Below, one piece after another: positions 22,601 through 27,938 of a stretch of DNA of 35,857 bases. The translations under genes and the position numbers were made by a program. The notes under the pieces were generated by a model. The model worked only from the letters and a program-made list of their open reading frames with translations, was not told where the DNA came from and did not search any database. The number at the start of each line of letters is the position of its first letter. Within the stretch, counting starts at the first letter, position 1. This DNA comes from Ophiothrix spiculata (lineage: Eukaryota; Echinodermata; Ophiuroidea; Amphilepidida; Ophiotrichidae), in NCBI GenBank assembly GCA_000969725.1, contig JXSR01S008991.1. The stretch is one strand, 5' to 3'.

Positions 22601-25500
22601 AATCCCATACAGTGGGTTTTATATAAGGAAATACATAATTACCTGTATATGGAAGAGTTTTTTCTTGGAATTGTACAACAAAATATGTATTCATGTTGGC
22701 CATTACAAGGAAACAATAGATGGCACTTAGTTTTGTACGTAGCAGGAATTCTTAGGGTTTGGTTGGATATACTTTGGTGTAAATGTGGAAGTAAACTACT
22801 TTTCTCATAGTTTAACATGTGATTTGCAAAACAATCTCTAAAATTCCTGATACCCAGGTATTTTATAAACAATATTTTGTAACTCAAAATATGCCGAAGT
22901 TGTTTAAGTTTATTGGAGGAACTATTTTGCTCATTTGTTTGTTTACTTTGGTTGGTCCGTGAGGGACACATGCCATTAGATCGATGATGAACTATGGTCT
23001 CTTCCAAGCTCATACAAAAGTACCAACCTGGAATATTGAAATAATGACGCCACGGTGATTACCTGATAAAACCTGGCACTGAGACAAGTCCTACTCCTCC
23101 TGGGAATTTATAGAGCTTTGGTCAGAAAACTAATACTATACTTTCATGAAACCAGAAGATATGGACTTACATTGACAATTTTTGCCTTGCAGCATTTTGA
23201 AAAATTTGATACGTCATGGAATAGACCGGGTGCAGGCGCCCCCAATCCTACTAGCACCAGAAGGCACGACTTAGATATGGAAAAACATGCACAGGTTAGT
23301 TAATACTAAATCAGGTTTAGACACAGTATAAAATTAGTATTGGTATAGCTATAAAATGCTGTTTACTTTTTTAACTGCAAAAGACCATAATTCCGTATTG
23401 CCTTCAGATGAGAAAATAATACTTTCAAATGCCAGACACCAAGAAAAGCAAGGCATAGGCCCATAGTGTAGGGTTGCACATAAAATAACATCTTTGTCAG
23501 TAACTGACCATGTGAAATTTGTGTTAAGATCCATCATGGATGCAGTGTAATATAGTTATCCCAGGATAGCTACCCACTTTCAAATGTTACAATATGAAAT
23601 CTAAAATGACTCAAAATGTAAATTTTTTGGTTTAAGAAAACTTACGGCAAGGCAGTATCTACTTTATGTGATCGTTCATTGATGGACACTTAGATCAATA
23701 CACAGTCACAGAGTGTGATCTTGGCAGTGTATTACAATATTTTTGCCACTGACTTGACTTGATAAATATTTCATTAGTAATTAGTTAGCCAGTTTTCATT
23801 GTGAATAAGTCACAGGCTAGGAAAATTTCATTTCAGTTTTCTAGAACATGTTCGAGGTTATATATTTTTTTGGTACTTATATGATGAACCTCTTATTCTT
23901 GAAAGCTGATTTACTAAAATATCTTAATTTTGTTAAAAACTGAGGCAGCCAGTAATTTTAGTAGCATGCTGACCTAAAGGGACTAGCGTAGATTCCACTT
24001 AGAATGAAAATTATGAAAATACTCTAAATAAAGCCTAAAAGTGTAGTAAATCAAAAAAAGTACAAAAAAATTAACACAGAAATGGCTCAAATTGAGAGAT
24101 AATTAATTTACAATATATCATTTTGATCAAACAAAGCTCCTGCAGACAATTTAATACATATTAAAAGAGAAACAATTTCATCAAAAATAATTTGTTTACC
24201 CATCACAGGTACAGAAACAAGATCTTTTTACAATTTTAAACTAGAAACACTGTTCACAACATTTTTTGCGCCGGCGTAAAAAAATAAAGTTGGTAAAGAA
24301 TTGCAATTTTCTCCAATATTCCTCAAAATCATGGAAAACTACTGGTAGGTTATATTGCTATATACATGTTCTATTGATTCATGTAAAAAATATGAGGGTG
24401 AAAAAATTAGTGGGAAGAATCTAGGCCAGTCCCTTTAATATTTCAAAACTAAATAACATCAATGATGAGACCATGTGACAGTCACAGAATATTTTGGAAG
24501 CTTTATGGGCTCAAAACTCCATCAATTAAATCACAAACATCCACCATTTTGAAGATATATTCTTACCACACATATTTTTTCCTATTCCACTGTTCTCCAT
24601 GGTTTGAACTCATCGCCCTACATCCTCATCACCATGGTAACAGACTGACAGATATGACCAGCCACCTTGGAAGCAACCCCATGCCCCTTCTGCAGTTACA
24701 AAGCGAGCTCAGTGGAATAGAACCAAAGGACTTGATACCAGATTTCAAGGAGAGTCATCTCCACTTAAGGTAGGTTTTAACAATGGATTTAAATCAAACA
24801 ACCATAGCCATTTTTACAGGGAAGTGGATAGTAGGGTAATGCTGTATGCTGTATCCATAGACCCTGAAGAAATTAAGGGACGATCAGCTTAATAAAACCT
24901 TAGTAAATGTGGCCGTCTCACAAAGTCATCTGTACACAGTGCAATCATGATAATTGGTCCATTTAGGGACAATCATGTTATAGTTGTTCATTACAAACCC
25001 ACCCGAGTTCTATCAAAATATGCAGACGCATCGAATGTAAAGTTGTTGATTTGTGATGAACTTATCTGTCACTTGATTGAATCCCTTTCAACAATGAAAA
25101 TCTTCCTTAAAATTGACATTATGTATTATAGAGAACAAACTTATTGTTTCTAGTTCGACAGGAATCAAAATCAACTTCATGTTTCTAGTTTGACAGAAAA
25201 CAAAATCTAAAGCAAAATGCTAGTTTGGGCATGTGTGCTGGTTTGCCGTTTGCTGGTGCCAAGGCCCGTACTCGCACCAACACATGATGAACAACGCTTC
25301 AACTTACGTATACAGCATAAATGCACTTCTGTGAATATTATGTCGGGGTAGGGTTGCTGTCTGACTGATAATTCACATTTAAATAAATCTACAATATTAA
25401 ATTCAAAGATTCATATCAAAACTCAAATCACTTTATCTCTTTTTTTTTTTCATTCCAGCCTGAATACAGACCCAGAGCACCATGGGCAGTCACCAACTAG
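1458..25500 (+). CDS. Gene A overview: 19-exon PWG-motif repeat protein, 5' incomplete
   Basis: Nineteen exons on the + strand join with matching splice phases at all 18 junctions into 721 open codons, ending in TAG at 25498-25500. The protein has short charged helical stretches and repeated motifs of the form (D/Y)PWGKPGAGAP. Approximate positions are residues 194-203, 228-238, 317-327, 377-386, 477-487, 640-649 and a divergent one near 670-683. From memory, human CSPP1 (a centrosome, spindle-pole and ciliary microtubule protein) carries a similar NPWGKGGGGAPLRDAKGN stretch, and the exon 6 copy (GNGAPLRTSSGSLIT) is the closest to it. I infer a CSPP1-related or other microtubule/cilium protein; orthology is not shown. 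Three exons are very short (54, 23 and 27 nt). The initiator ATG and earlier exons lie upstream of the window. No signal peptide or membrane segment is seen in the visible part. Confidence 0.82.
2041..2190. repeat. Degraded foldback in intron 1
   Basis: tcaatgatttaaataacaac and aaaacttggtgatgaaaaat on the left pair loosely with attttcatcaacaatcttct and gttatttaatcattaga on the right. Same family as 29446-29582. Confidence 0.55.
2231..2545. mobile_element. TTAA-type MITE, copy 2, opposite orientation
   Basis: It starts gtctttcactccggcaagcc and ends ccggagtgaaagagttaa. The interior matches the reverse complement of 9881-10154. The right TTAA is present; the left one has been lost. Confidence 0.82.
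3420..3494 (+). CDS. Gene A exon 2
   Basis: The acceptor is tgtctgtag and the donor is TACA|gtatgt; the exon runs from phase 1 to phase 1. Joined to exon 1 it reads GVPKGAKRPVVAATRDLDLS followed by DQQNY, 25 residues without a stop. It is short, but the frame agrees exactly with the neighbours on both sides. Confidence 0.8.
3605..4056. repeat. Dispersed direct repeat in intron 2
   Basis: atgacattctacatgtacat and catgcaaagatttcttaccc (about 3607-3670) recur as atgacactctacattatgta and catgcaaagatttcttaccc (about 4001-4053), 390 bases apart. Between them is ordinary AT-rich intron. Confidence 0.6.
4917..5305. mobile_element. MITE family P, copy 1, with nested palindrome
   Basis: tctgaatgcaagaaagtgg and taatagctgct on the left are inverted as ggcagctattacagatacaa and ctttcttgcattcattcaa on the right. 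Inside, tgcaatacaaaaatattaat plus ggtttggattcgtatcac pairs with gtttgatacgaactaaacca and ttaattttttcttgtattg (about 5074-5170), a second foldback. The acceptor of exon 3 lies 65 bases downstream. Confidence 0.78.
5371..5485 (+). CDS. Gene A exon 3 (LFF-EDR motif, first copy)
   Basis: The acceptor is ttcctgctacctag and the donor is GATC|gtaagt; the exon runs from phase 1 to phase 2. It contributes 38 residues including DGIQYGSDYLPPTGRNIG and ends with TPKKTLFFTEDRS. That last piece is repeated in the next exon, so the two exons probably arose from a local duplication. Confidence 0.82.
5755..6119 (+). repeat. GC-rich dispersed repeat, copy 1
   Basis: It includes catcatgcgagagtgtcgag, acaccgacgcatcggataca, gtttgaataccttccttaaa, aatttaacagataggcctac, gaagcaaaatgctggttttt, ccgacgcgcgatgaacagtg and gtactgcgtaagcgcacctc. 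It lies between exons 3 and 4 and is flanked on the right by a hAT-like MITE. Confidence 0.6.
6120..6353. mobile_element. Second copy of the hAT-like MITE family
   Basis: It begins cagtgttcccactaaggcc and ends tttagcgggaacattg, matching the termini of the element at 8102-8339. It also shares internal words such as ggtgcaa and ggcgcaaagc. Flanking target duplication is not clear. It abuts the GC-rich end of the repeat at 5755-6119. Confidence 0.75.
6531..6584 (+). CDS. Gene A exon 4, 54-nt exon (LFF-EDR motif, second copy)
   Basis: The acceptor is tactctgtag and the donor is AGAAC|gtaagg; the exon is symmetric, phase 2 to phase 2. It encodes 18 residues, ENIAPPCKDTLFFLEDRT with the boundary codon. 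The KDTLFFLEDRT portion parallels KKTLFFTEDRS of exon 3. Being a multiple of three with identical phases, the exon could be skipped or included without a frameshift. Confidence 0.75.
6648..6760. repeat. Poly-G-led dispersed repeat, copy 1 (partial)
   Basis: gggggggagggtggttactt, aatacaaaattggttatag and agatagcaaaatcaggtctc match the start of 18555-18960. Confidence 0.55.
7048..7285 (+). CDS. Gene A exon 5 (helix plus first PWG motif)
   Basis: The acceptor is tttttcctcacag and the donor is ATGACA|gtaagt; the exon runs from phase 2 to phase 0. It encodes 79 residues. The first about 45 are strongly charged and helix-prone (EQQEKKIKTVEEKKKDLDML). They are followed by SYKPWGKPGAGAPDVTRNRR and a basic/acidic tail (TRSMEPDKLGEGEMT). 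This exon is the apparent parent of the degenerate copies scattered through the following intron. Confidence 0.88.
7449..7701. repeat. 141-bp direct duplication
   Basis: aaaaagttgggagaattgtg and the following about 110 bases, including gaagcgccccctgtcatcc and gggcttattgggtttg, recur 141 bases later with one or two changes. It sits between decayed exon 5 copies. The sequence from ttaaagcaatactag onward is also related to about 11925-12370. Confidence 0.85.
7700..7830. repeat. Dispersed repeat, empty-site paralogue of 11985-12370
   Basis: The text cttttcctgttatggtcatt then tgttgaattaaattcggga matches 12017-12310 except that the latter carries an inserted MITE. It includes a small palindrome, gaattaaattcgggatcccg with its complement. 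Family unknown. Confidence 0.6.
8102..8339. mobile_element. hAT-like MITE with 8-bp target duplication
   Basis: The ends are cagtgttcccgctaagg and ccttagcgggaacgctg (inverted). They are flanked by GTTCCAAG at 8094-8101 and again at 8340-8347. CAGTG ends and an 8-bp duplication are typical of the hAT superfamily. The 238-bp element has no transposase. It split one of the decayed exon 5 copies. Confidence 0.88.
8844..9036 (+). CDS. Gene A exon 6 (second PWG-type motif)
   Basis: The acceptor is tgtttattttttcag and the donor is TTAG|gtacgt; the exon runs from phase 0 to phase 1. It encodes 64 residues starting SYYPGFGKPGNGAPLRTSSG and continuing SLITNIRANHDIRFLTTKGM. The motif lacks the Trp seen in most copies (PGFGK in place of PWGK). 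The extension after GAP (LRTSSGSLIT) is the part most like the CSPP1 segment I remember. Confidence 0.88.
9203..9422. mobile_element. MITE with ggggcgcactattag ends
   Basis: ggggcgcactattagatttc then taagggggagcaggaag on the left is inverted as acttcttgctccccccttga and aatctaatggtgcgtccc on the right, flanked by TTA. A single end of the same family occurs at 34630-34700. Confidence 0.8.
9881..10154. mobile_element. TTAA-flanked MITE (piggyBac-like), copy 1
   Basis: Ends ctctttcact and agtgaaagag are flanked by TTAA at 9877-9880 and 10155-10158. Its reverse complement matches 2231-2545 closely (gcaagc, gctcgcaaaagc, ccggaatttctact, cgccagcaagcagttgaaac). No coding capacity. It ends about 40 bases before exon 7 of gene A, close to the branch-point region. 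Confidence 0.85.
10196..10269 (+). CDS. Gene A exon 7 (charged helix)
   Basis: The acceptor is tttgttattttcacag and the donor is TATGCT|gtaagt; the exon runs from phase 1 to phase 0. It encodes about 25 residues (MTSEKRRIREQEKAIDMEQE core), nearly all charged or helix-forming. With exon 8 it repeats the helix-then-motif layout that exon 5 has in a single exon. Confidence 0.82.
10853..11362 (-). repeat. GC-rich dispersed repeat, copy 2 (inverted)
   Basis: The reverse complement shares gatgcgtctgcgta, tttgaatacctt, aattaaattctaaatgtttt, aagcaaa, and acttacg/gcgtaaacgcact words with 5755-6119. It also resembles 24990-25345. Repeated CG-rich words such as cgcgcgtcgggca stand out from the AT-rich background. 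It has no coding capacity that I credit. Confidence 0.65.
11176..11362. repeat. Foldback with about 90-base arms
   Basis: aggtattcaaacacgccaca, gagttgctcatcgcgaatca, gatgcgtctgcgtattttta and gctcgggtggct pair with agccaccctcgtgcgataaa, aatacgcagacgcatggatg, ttcgcgatgaacaactctgt and ggcctgtttgaatacct. The centre is nearly loopless. It is the end of the dispersed repeat at 10853-11362. Confidence 0.85.
11418..11475 (+). CDS. Gene A exon 8 (third motif, DPYGKPGAGAP)
   Basis: The acceptor is ttgtttcattcag and the donor is CTCAG|gtgagt; the exon runs from phase 0 to phase 1. It encodes MQHDPYGKPGAGAPLKTDS, where Tyr replaces the Trp of the usual motif. It is almost exactly one motif, consistent with the motif moving as an exon-sized unit. 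Confidence 0.85.
11801..11902 (+). CDS. Gene A exon 9
   Basis: The acceptor is gctttgcaaattag and the donor is CTTG|gtaggt; the exon runs from phase 1 to phase 1. It reads GNLKTGRTRTLVKNHIEM then REVEQKELVNSRRTSL, 34 residues. It extends the segment after the exon 8 motif, much as exon 6 continues its own motif. The pyrimidine tract is weak, but the phase agrees on both sides. Confidence 0.75.
12040..12288. mobile_element. MITE with 31-bp TIRs and 6-bp target duplication
   Basis: The left end tgatgactcaccccgaaaag and the right end cttt-cggggtgagtcatca are inverted repeats of about 30 bases. They are flanked on both sides by CATTTG (12034-12039 and 12289-12294). The related locus at 7763-7768 has a single CATTTG with matching flanks and no insert, which supports insertion. 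No coding capacity. Confidence 0.85.
12827..13199. mobile_element. MITE with ggccaaaaaaaa and gtcggtcggt ends
   Basis: aggccaaaaaaaaattgttt then ggttgccctcca at the left is inverted as tggagggcaaccaaacattt and tttttggcct at the right. Each arm also carries a ggtcggtcggt run. No coding capacity is credible despite open frames through the repeats. A related, more degraded element may be 21113-21377. Confidence 0.8.
13539..13561 (+). CDS. Gene A exon 10, 23-nt microexon
   Basis: The acceptor is tctttaattttcag and the donor is GGAACT|gtaagt; the exon runs from phase 1 to phase 0. It reads VATETSGT. Without it, phase 1 of exon 9 cannot join phase 0 of exon 11, so the frame requires an exon of this size class here. 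A long perfect-type hairpin begins about 20 nt downstream of its donor. Confidence 0.68.
13582..13745. repeat. Long hairpin (foldback) after exon 10
   Basis: aatattgactgctttgaggg, then gcatgatttaaattattttc, ctgaggtgatctcaaaccat and gaatatgccc pair with gggcatattcatggttttga, gatcacctcaggaaaataat, ttaaatcatgcccc and agcagtcaatatt. The arms are about 70 bases with a loop of about 15 (gtagcggagctga). It starts about 20 bases after the donor of the 23-nt exon. Confidence 0.88.
14833..14985. repeat. Foldback element in intron 10
   Basis: aatggtttattcagagtctt and atatgcatcg on the left are inverted as cgatgcataatgacaaactc and tgaataaaccatt on the right. A less perfect inner pairing exists (gacgtgcagtcttta / gaagactacgtca). 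Confidence 0.78.
15208..15327 (+). CDS. Gene A exon 11 (fourth motif, NPWGKGQGVP)
   Basis: The acceptor is gaatttttttccag and the donor is ATAGAG|gtatgt; phase 0 on both sides. It encodes 40 residues starting AYNPWGKGQGVPDRDPNGNV and continuing RRFKWTDGTHVPEFVDPSIE. It keeps the Trp-Gly-Lys core, but Gln-Gly-Val replaces Ala-Gly-Ala. It is symmetric and could be skipped in frame. Confidence 0.86.
15789..15900 (+). CDS. Gene A exon 12, parent of the 138-bp array
   Basis: The acceptor is ttgataatttttaacag and the donor is GCTGGAG|gtacgt; the exon runs from phase 0 to phase 1. It encodes GATLQTKPTGGGGHKADERG followed by ERVTRFKTTLVHDANAG. Nearly all of it, with about 12 bases of the following intron including the donor, is the unit amplified at 16424-17178. 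It lacks the PWG core but has a Gly-rich stretch after KP. Confidence 0.85.
16170..16364. mobile_element. MITE with catacttgccaac ends and gagttt duplication
   Basis: CATACTTGCCAAC (16170-16182) and its inverse gttggcaagtatg (16352-16364) are flanked by gagttt on both sides (16164-16169, 16365-16370). Non-coding. It sits between exon 12 and the 138-bp array. Confidence 0.78.
16424..17178 (+). repeat. 138-bp coding-frame tandem array derived from exon 12
   Basis: Five full units plus a broken sixth. The donor-like GGAG|gtatgt recurs at 16556, 16694, 16832, 16970 and 17108, exactly 138 bases apart. Each unit reads VWERVLRWAKPEGGGGHKAD, ERGERVTRFKTTLVHDANAG and GMCVKC in the exon 12 frame, with no stop from 16435 to 17139. 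The complementary strand is also open over much of the array. Variants alternate: units 1, 3 and 5 have LVHD, units 2 and 4 have RVRD, suggesting a two-unit higher-order step. Each unit holds the exon body and the first bases of its intron but no convincing acceptor with a pyrimidine tract. The two AGs I tested (16452 and 16462 regions) both run into stops when joined to exon 12 in phase 1. Confidence 0.88.
17317..17487 (+). repeat. 66-bp tandem repeat, 2.6 copies
   Basis: The unit begins ttttgaagtacttgaaggta and is 66 bases (22 codons), so all copies share a frame (LKYLKVYEENVGHALLEEFL). Copies are nearly identical, which indicates recent expansion. The last one ends in a donor-like ttg|gtaagc. 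In the phase required after exon 12 it reaches a TGA, so I do not call it an exon. Confidence 0.85.
17698..17830 (-). mobile_element. CAAT-tailed dispersed repeat, copy 1
   Basis: (aatc)n is followed by agtcaatgatacaagtact, then tgcataacatgcatacccca, tgaaggagtctattcgtaca and ggctttacgtgactgtcc. The same string recurs at 30560-30720 and 35746-35857. On the minus strand it would be an element ending in an (attg)n tail, typical of a SINE or LINE 3' end. Confidence 0.75.
17879..17905 (+). CDS. Gene A exon 13, 27-nt microexon
   Basis: The acceptor is atttgctttactaag and the donor is ATACAG|gtaatt; the exon is symmetric, phase 1 to phase 1. It reads GVRTANRHT between DANAG of exon 12 and EPAVYDS of exon 14. 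Because it is in phase and a multiple of three, the gene also reads through without it, so this exon is the least certain of the set. Confidence 0.55.
18032..18193. mobile_element. Short inverted-repeat element, intron 13
   Basis: aagtggaacctctttaaaca, then caaaat, is inverted as attttgtgttaaagaggttc then cgct. Internal directly repeated cctgataacac words occur. About 160 bases. Confidence 0.72.
18335..18557. mobile_element. Inverted-repeat element with aggcggg arms
   Basis: actttgatcaacaccaatag plus gcggg on the left pairs with cccgcctatttagagatgat then caaagt on the right. It is followed immediately by a poly-G run. Confidence 0.65.
18555..18960. repeat. Poly-G-led dispersed repeat, copy 2
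   Basis: A G-run is followed by tacttagtacaaaagtgat, gggatgtgcctcaaac and tagcaaaatcaggctgtctg. Related text occurs at 6648-6760 (ttacttaatacaaaattgg, gatagcaaaatcaggtctct) and, more loosely, at 27939-28245. Confidence 0.6.
19143..19396. mobile_element. MITE with about 60-bp TIRs
   Basis: tctgccgtacaaagtaaaaa, cgcagtatgtgcatttataa and atagcagatacttcc at the left are inverted at the right as ggaagtatctactatgcttt, atgaatgcacatactgcgtt and tttactttgtagggcaga. The interior repeats the gtagatac word. No coding capacity. Confidence 0.85.
20150..20353 (+). CDS. Gene A exon 14 (fifth motif, canonical DPWGKPGAGAP)
   Basis: The acceptor is ctttcttttaaatgcag and the donor is ATTAA|gtgagt; the exon runs from phase 1 to phase 1. 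It encodes 68 residues: an acidic-proline lead (SPRDAPHDPSDPWGKPGAGA), then PIWSNDGKLVTKKTGKAYYD and a charged tail (GLRPEETAARKEYLSTL). This is the best-conserved motif copy and the strongest coding signal in the window. Confidence 0.9.
20418..20733 (+). mobile_element. tRNA-derived SINE, tRNA-Met-like head
   Basis: An A-box-like tggtctagcgg (20430-20440) and a B-box-like ggttaggagttcaagcc (about 20467-20483) bracket an anticodon-arm stretch, gactcataatcagaagg, very like elongator tRNA-Met (anticodon CAT). An unrelated body follows, and then a (att)n tail at 20718-20733. The gene-like acceptor stem does not close, so this is a SINE and not a tRNA gene. Confidence 0.82.
20910..21088 (+). CDS. 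Gene A exon 15 (charged helix, GYPKRDPASGAV)
   Basis: The acceptor is tttatttttgcag and the donor is CAACAG|gtaaat; the exon runs from phase 1 to phase 0. It encodes about 60 residues: a polar helix (KEIDDQKSQKQIQANEIKAG), then VASWIREKEIGYPKRDPASG and a His-rich end (LPVHHKHTSDVTQQ). GYPKRDPASGAVLP may be a very diverged motif relative. Confidence 0.86.
21113..21377. mobile_element. Degraded inverted element related to 12827-13199
   Basis: It contains caggcgccgaaaaaaaacct and ggttggttggtcggcaaa on the left and aatagggttggttttttttt then gccttatggcg on the right. The arms pair only loosely, so this is a weaker call. Confidence 0.45.
22190..22345. mobile_element. Partial MITE family P, copy 3
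   Basis: It begins ttcgtcgtgtgagtgcaaga, then aagtcatatctgcaatggct, and contains an internal palindrome gagccggtataccggctc region. The other terminus is missing. Confidence 0.65.
22447..22578 (+). CDS. Gene A exon 16 (charged helix)
   Basis: The acceptor is ccatattatattgcag and the donor is CAACAT|gtgagt; phase 0 on both sides. It encodes 44 residues (RRPTEYLDPREYHTDLSRQA and EERHHKNIEDKTQSRELAQH), rich in Glu, Arg, Lys and His and probably helical. It precedes the exon 17 motif in the recurring helix-then-motif order. Confidence 0.85.
23193..23294 (+). CDS. Gene A exon 17 (sixth motif, SWNRPGAGAP)
   Basis: The acceptor is atttttgccttgcag and the donor is GCACAG|gttagt; phase 0 on both sides. 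It encodes HFEKFDTSWNRPGAGAPNPT followed by STRRHDLDMEKHAQ. The motif keeps Trp and PGAGAP, with Asn-Arg in place of Gly-Lys. Confidence 0.87.
23975..24438. mobile_element. MITE with taaagggact ends, 464 bases
   Basis: taaagggactagcgtagatt plus ccac on the left is inverted as gtgggaagaatctaggccag then tcccttta on the right. AT-rich non-coding interior. It lies in the intron before exon 18. Confidence 0.78.
24644..24769 (+). CDS. Gene A exon 18 (seventh, divergent motif)
   Basis: The acceptor is caccatggtaacag and the donor is CTTAAG|gtaggt; phase 0 on both sides. It reads TDRYDQPPWKQPHAPSAVTK then RAQWNRTKGLDTRFQGESSP and LK, 42 residues. An internal AG after a better pyrimidine tract (cccttctgcag, 24698-24708 region) would start in a different frame and end in phase 2, which takes the last exon out of the PEYRPRAPW frame. 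I chose the first acceptor because it gives the motif-like YDQPPWKQPHAP and a matching phase. Confidence 0.65.
24990..25345 (+). repeat. GC-rich dispersed repeat, copy 3
   Basis: It shares atgcagacgcatcgaatgta, gatttgtgatgaac, gaaaatcttccttaaaatt, taaagcaaaatgctagttt and acttacgtatacagcataaa with copies 1 and 2, but is more degraded. It lies in the last intron of gene A. Confidence 0.55.
25459..25500 (+). CDS. Gene A terminal exon 19, coding part
   Basis: The acceptor is tttttttttcattccag. The coding part reads PEYRPRAPWAVTN and then TAG, giving a short basic/aromatic C-terminus. The next few hundred bases have stops in all frames and behave as 3' UTR. Confidence 0.75.
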   Translation, partial: PEYRPRAPWAVTN

Positions 25501-25975
25501 CAGGTGCAAACAACCAATGATATGTGACCTTTGACTCATAACTTTGACATGTTATGACCTTTGACCTTAATGCTGCAATATCAAATAAAAATATGGCTTT
25601 CACATAGAGAAAGTTTTCCTTAATTTAGCTTGAACTTGGTTATAAAGACTTACACATCAGCTTGCCACTAACTACTATCTTAAATAAGTTAAGTATAAAT
25701 ACATTTGACATAATAACTTAGGTTAGATTTATGACTTTAGATTTCAGTTTTGAACTAAAATGTAAAACATTTGTCTTGCCGGTTTAGTTCTTTGATAAAT
25801 GAATAGCATGTTTCTGAATCACAACTATCATAAGCCTTTTGTCTTGTCAATATTGTTAAAAAATGCCTATTGTTATGTATAAAAAAAATTATGACTATAA
25901 GAAGGGACATTATTTTTTTACAATGCATTTTAAAGTTTGAAAGTATTTAAGAATAAAACCATGTGAAGCAACAAA
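25501..25975 (+). other. Gene A probable 3' UTR with two polyadenylation signals
   Basis: AATAAA occurs at 25584-25589, about 84 bases after the stop, and again at 25952-25957. The sequence between is AT-rich and non-coding. A GU-rich patch (aaaatatttgtatattttg, about 26072) lies further on. The actual cleavage site cannot be decided from sequence alone. Confidence 0.5.
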
Positions 25976-26379
25976 AATGGGAAAAGCCAAAACGATGATG
26001 ATGAAATATGCTGAGTAAAAGAGAATTATGATCTTTATCTTGTTTTAGTGTCATATTTGTAAATATTGGCTAAAATATTTGTATATTTTGTTCAAGTTTT
26101 TTATATGATGTACACAGACTAATGTCTTTGTACTAATCATGCAACATAATCTAGGTGTTGAAAAATTCATTTAAACATATTTAAATATACCATGGTAAGG
26201 TAGATGTAAATTGCATTCTGAAGATGTCAAAATGTTGTCTATTCAAATGTTCAGCGATTTCATCACTACAACATTACTCGATATGCAGTCTTCACCTTGT
26301 TTAGGCTTTCGCCAAAGAAACCCAACTTGGTACTTGGTACCAAGTAAGCTAAAGGAAGCTTATCTTCAACATGGCTCCA

Positions 26380-26556
26380 AGATGTTTTTTAAATTCAGCT
26401 TTGAATGCAGGGGGAAGACTGGAGTACCCAGAGAAAAACTTGAGGAAGCGACTATGGAATGAAAACCAAATGCACGTAAAGCGCCGGGTGCAAGACTTGA
26501 ACCCGGGACCTCATTGGTGCAAGGCGAGGGAACTACCGCTGCGCATATGCTCTACA
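26380..26556 (-). mobile_element. tRNA-derived SINE piece, reverse orientation
   Basis: Read on the minus strand, the right end gives cgcagcggtagttccctc (A box), ccttgcaccaatgagg (anticodon-arm-like, TGC) and cccgggttcaagtcttgc (B box), followed by a body. Mismatched stems argue against a functional tRNA. The left boundary is approximate. Confidence 0.7.
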
Positions 26557-27084
26557 AGAATTGCACTTTCAAATGTCAAGACTGTGTATTGAGCAAAGTT
26601 GCAGTGATGAATCGCTGAACTCTGAATACACAAAGGGGTCAATAAATGTTATAAATGTTGTAAAACAACTAAGAAAAGACTTGATCAAAATTCCAAATTG
26701 AGGAATCCATAAATATTACTGGGCCTGAATGACCATGGCATCATGAATATTCATTGTGCTATTTCAAAGCTAATCAAGAGATGAGTTCAGTTAGAAAGCA
26801 ACCCATATTTTAGCAATGTGTTGTTCACATCTGCAACTCTGGCAGTGATATATGTGACCCGTTATATCGAAAAGTATTTTAAGGGTCCCATAATCAAAAT
26901 TGATATTTTGATTTCTTCTAAAAGTTGAAATTTTAAGCTTTAAAATGACACCTTGCTTTTGGTTATTGAATGTTTGGTTGCAAAGTTACATCCAAATTCT
27001 TGCCATGTTTTGAAAGATACTTTTTTATGTCCAGATTTCTCTCTCACATAGACCCCACTGGAAATTAGCTTCCAAGGGAGATTT

Positions 27085-27420
27085 TCCCGGGGGGGGGGGG
27101 GGGGGGGGGTGGCACTCAAGTATAATGCTGCAGGCATAGCGTGATCAAGAAAAAGGTGAATTAGGGTTGTTTTTGAGGACAAAAGGGTGTATCAGGTGAC
27201 ACCTTTTAGGGTATCAATAACAGCCATTTTAGCTTATTTTAAAGAAATAGGGTATTTTTTCAAACCCTAGTGTTATAATGGTAACGATAAATTCCTGATT
27301 TAGGGTGTGAATGAGTGAAAAAGGGTATATTTTGGCTTTAGAAACAATCACTCTTTAGGGGTGTTTTGAAAAACTGTGGTCACACTATGCCTGCAACATT
27401 ATACTTGAGTGGCCCTCACT
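27085..27420. mobile_element. MITE with ggccactcaagtataatg ends and a 21-G run
   Basis: After cccggg and 21 G (27089-27109), tggcactcaagtataatgct and gcaggcatagcgtgatca are inverted as ggtcacactatgcctgcaac and attatacttgagtggcc. Part of the interior (tagggtatcaataacagcca) recurs inverted at 29925-30182. Confidence 0.82.
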
Positions 27421-27938
27421 GGGGACTTTCTTAGGCTATCCTAGCTTTTAAGCCAAATATTACTTTATGCAACTGTCAACAAATGAACCCATTCTGGTAG
27501 CTTCTGGTTTGCAAGATTTCAGGAAATTTCCTGAATTTCAGAAACTTTTCTCTGCCATTTTTATTGCTTATTTTAAATACACTCTGTAATTTGTGTACAC
27601 ATATCAAATACTAACAAATTTATTATGCAGTGCATTGATGCAGGTATCACACAATTAAATGTTTTTGCATGTAAATTCCATGGATTTGACCCATGATTTT
27701 CACAGATTTCCTTTGAGTACCATCTACTGAAATGTCTATTTTCTCAAAATTGTGTTAACTTTGAAATTTCCAAAAAAAAATTTTCAATAAAATGACAAAT
27801 CCTCTCTGATTGAAAAATTCCATCAGTGGTACAAATTTACAGATTGATGACCTCCTTTAAAAGAGTAATAAAATATTCGGTGCGGCAGAGCCAAGAAGAA
27901 CTTATTTATTTTGCCATATTGAATGCTCTATTTTCCCA

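Noticed and set aside
26475..26556. Possible tRNA gene on the minus strand
   Set aside because: A and B boxes are present, but the stems are mismatched and it continues into a SINE-like body.
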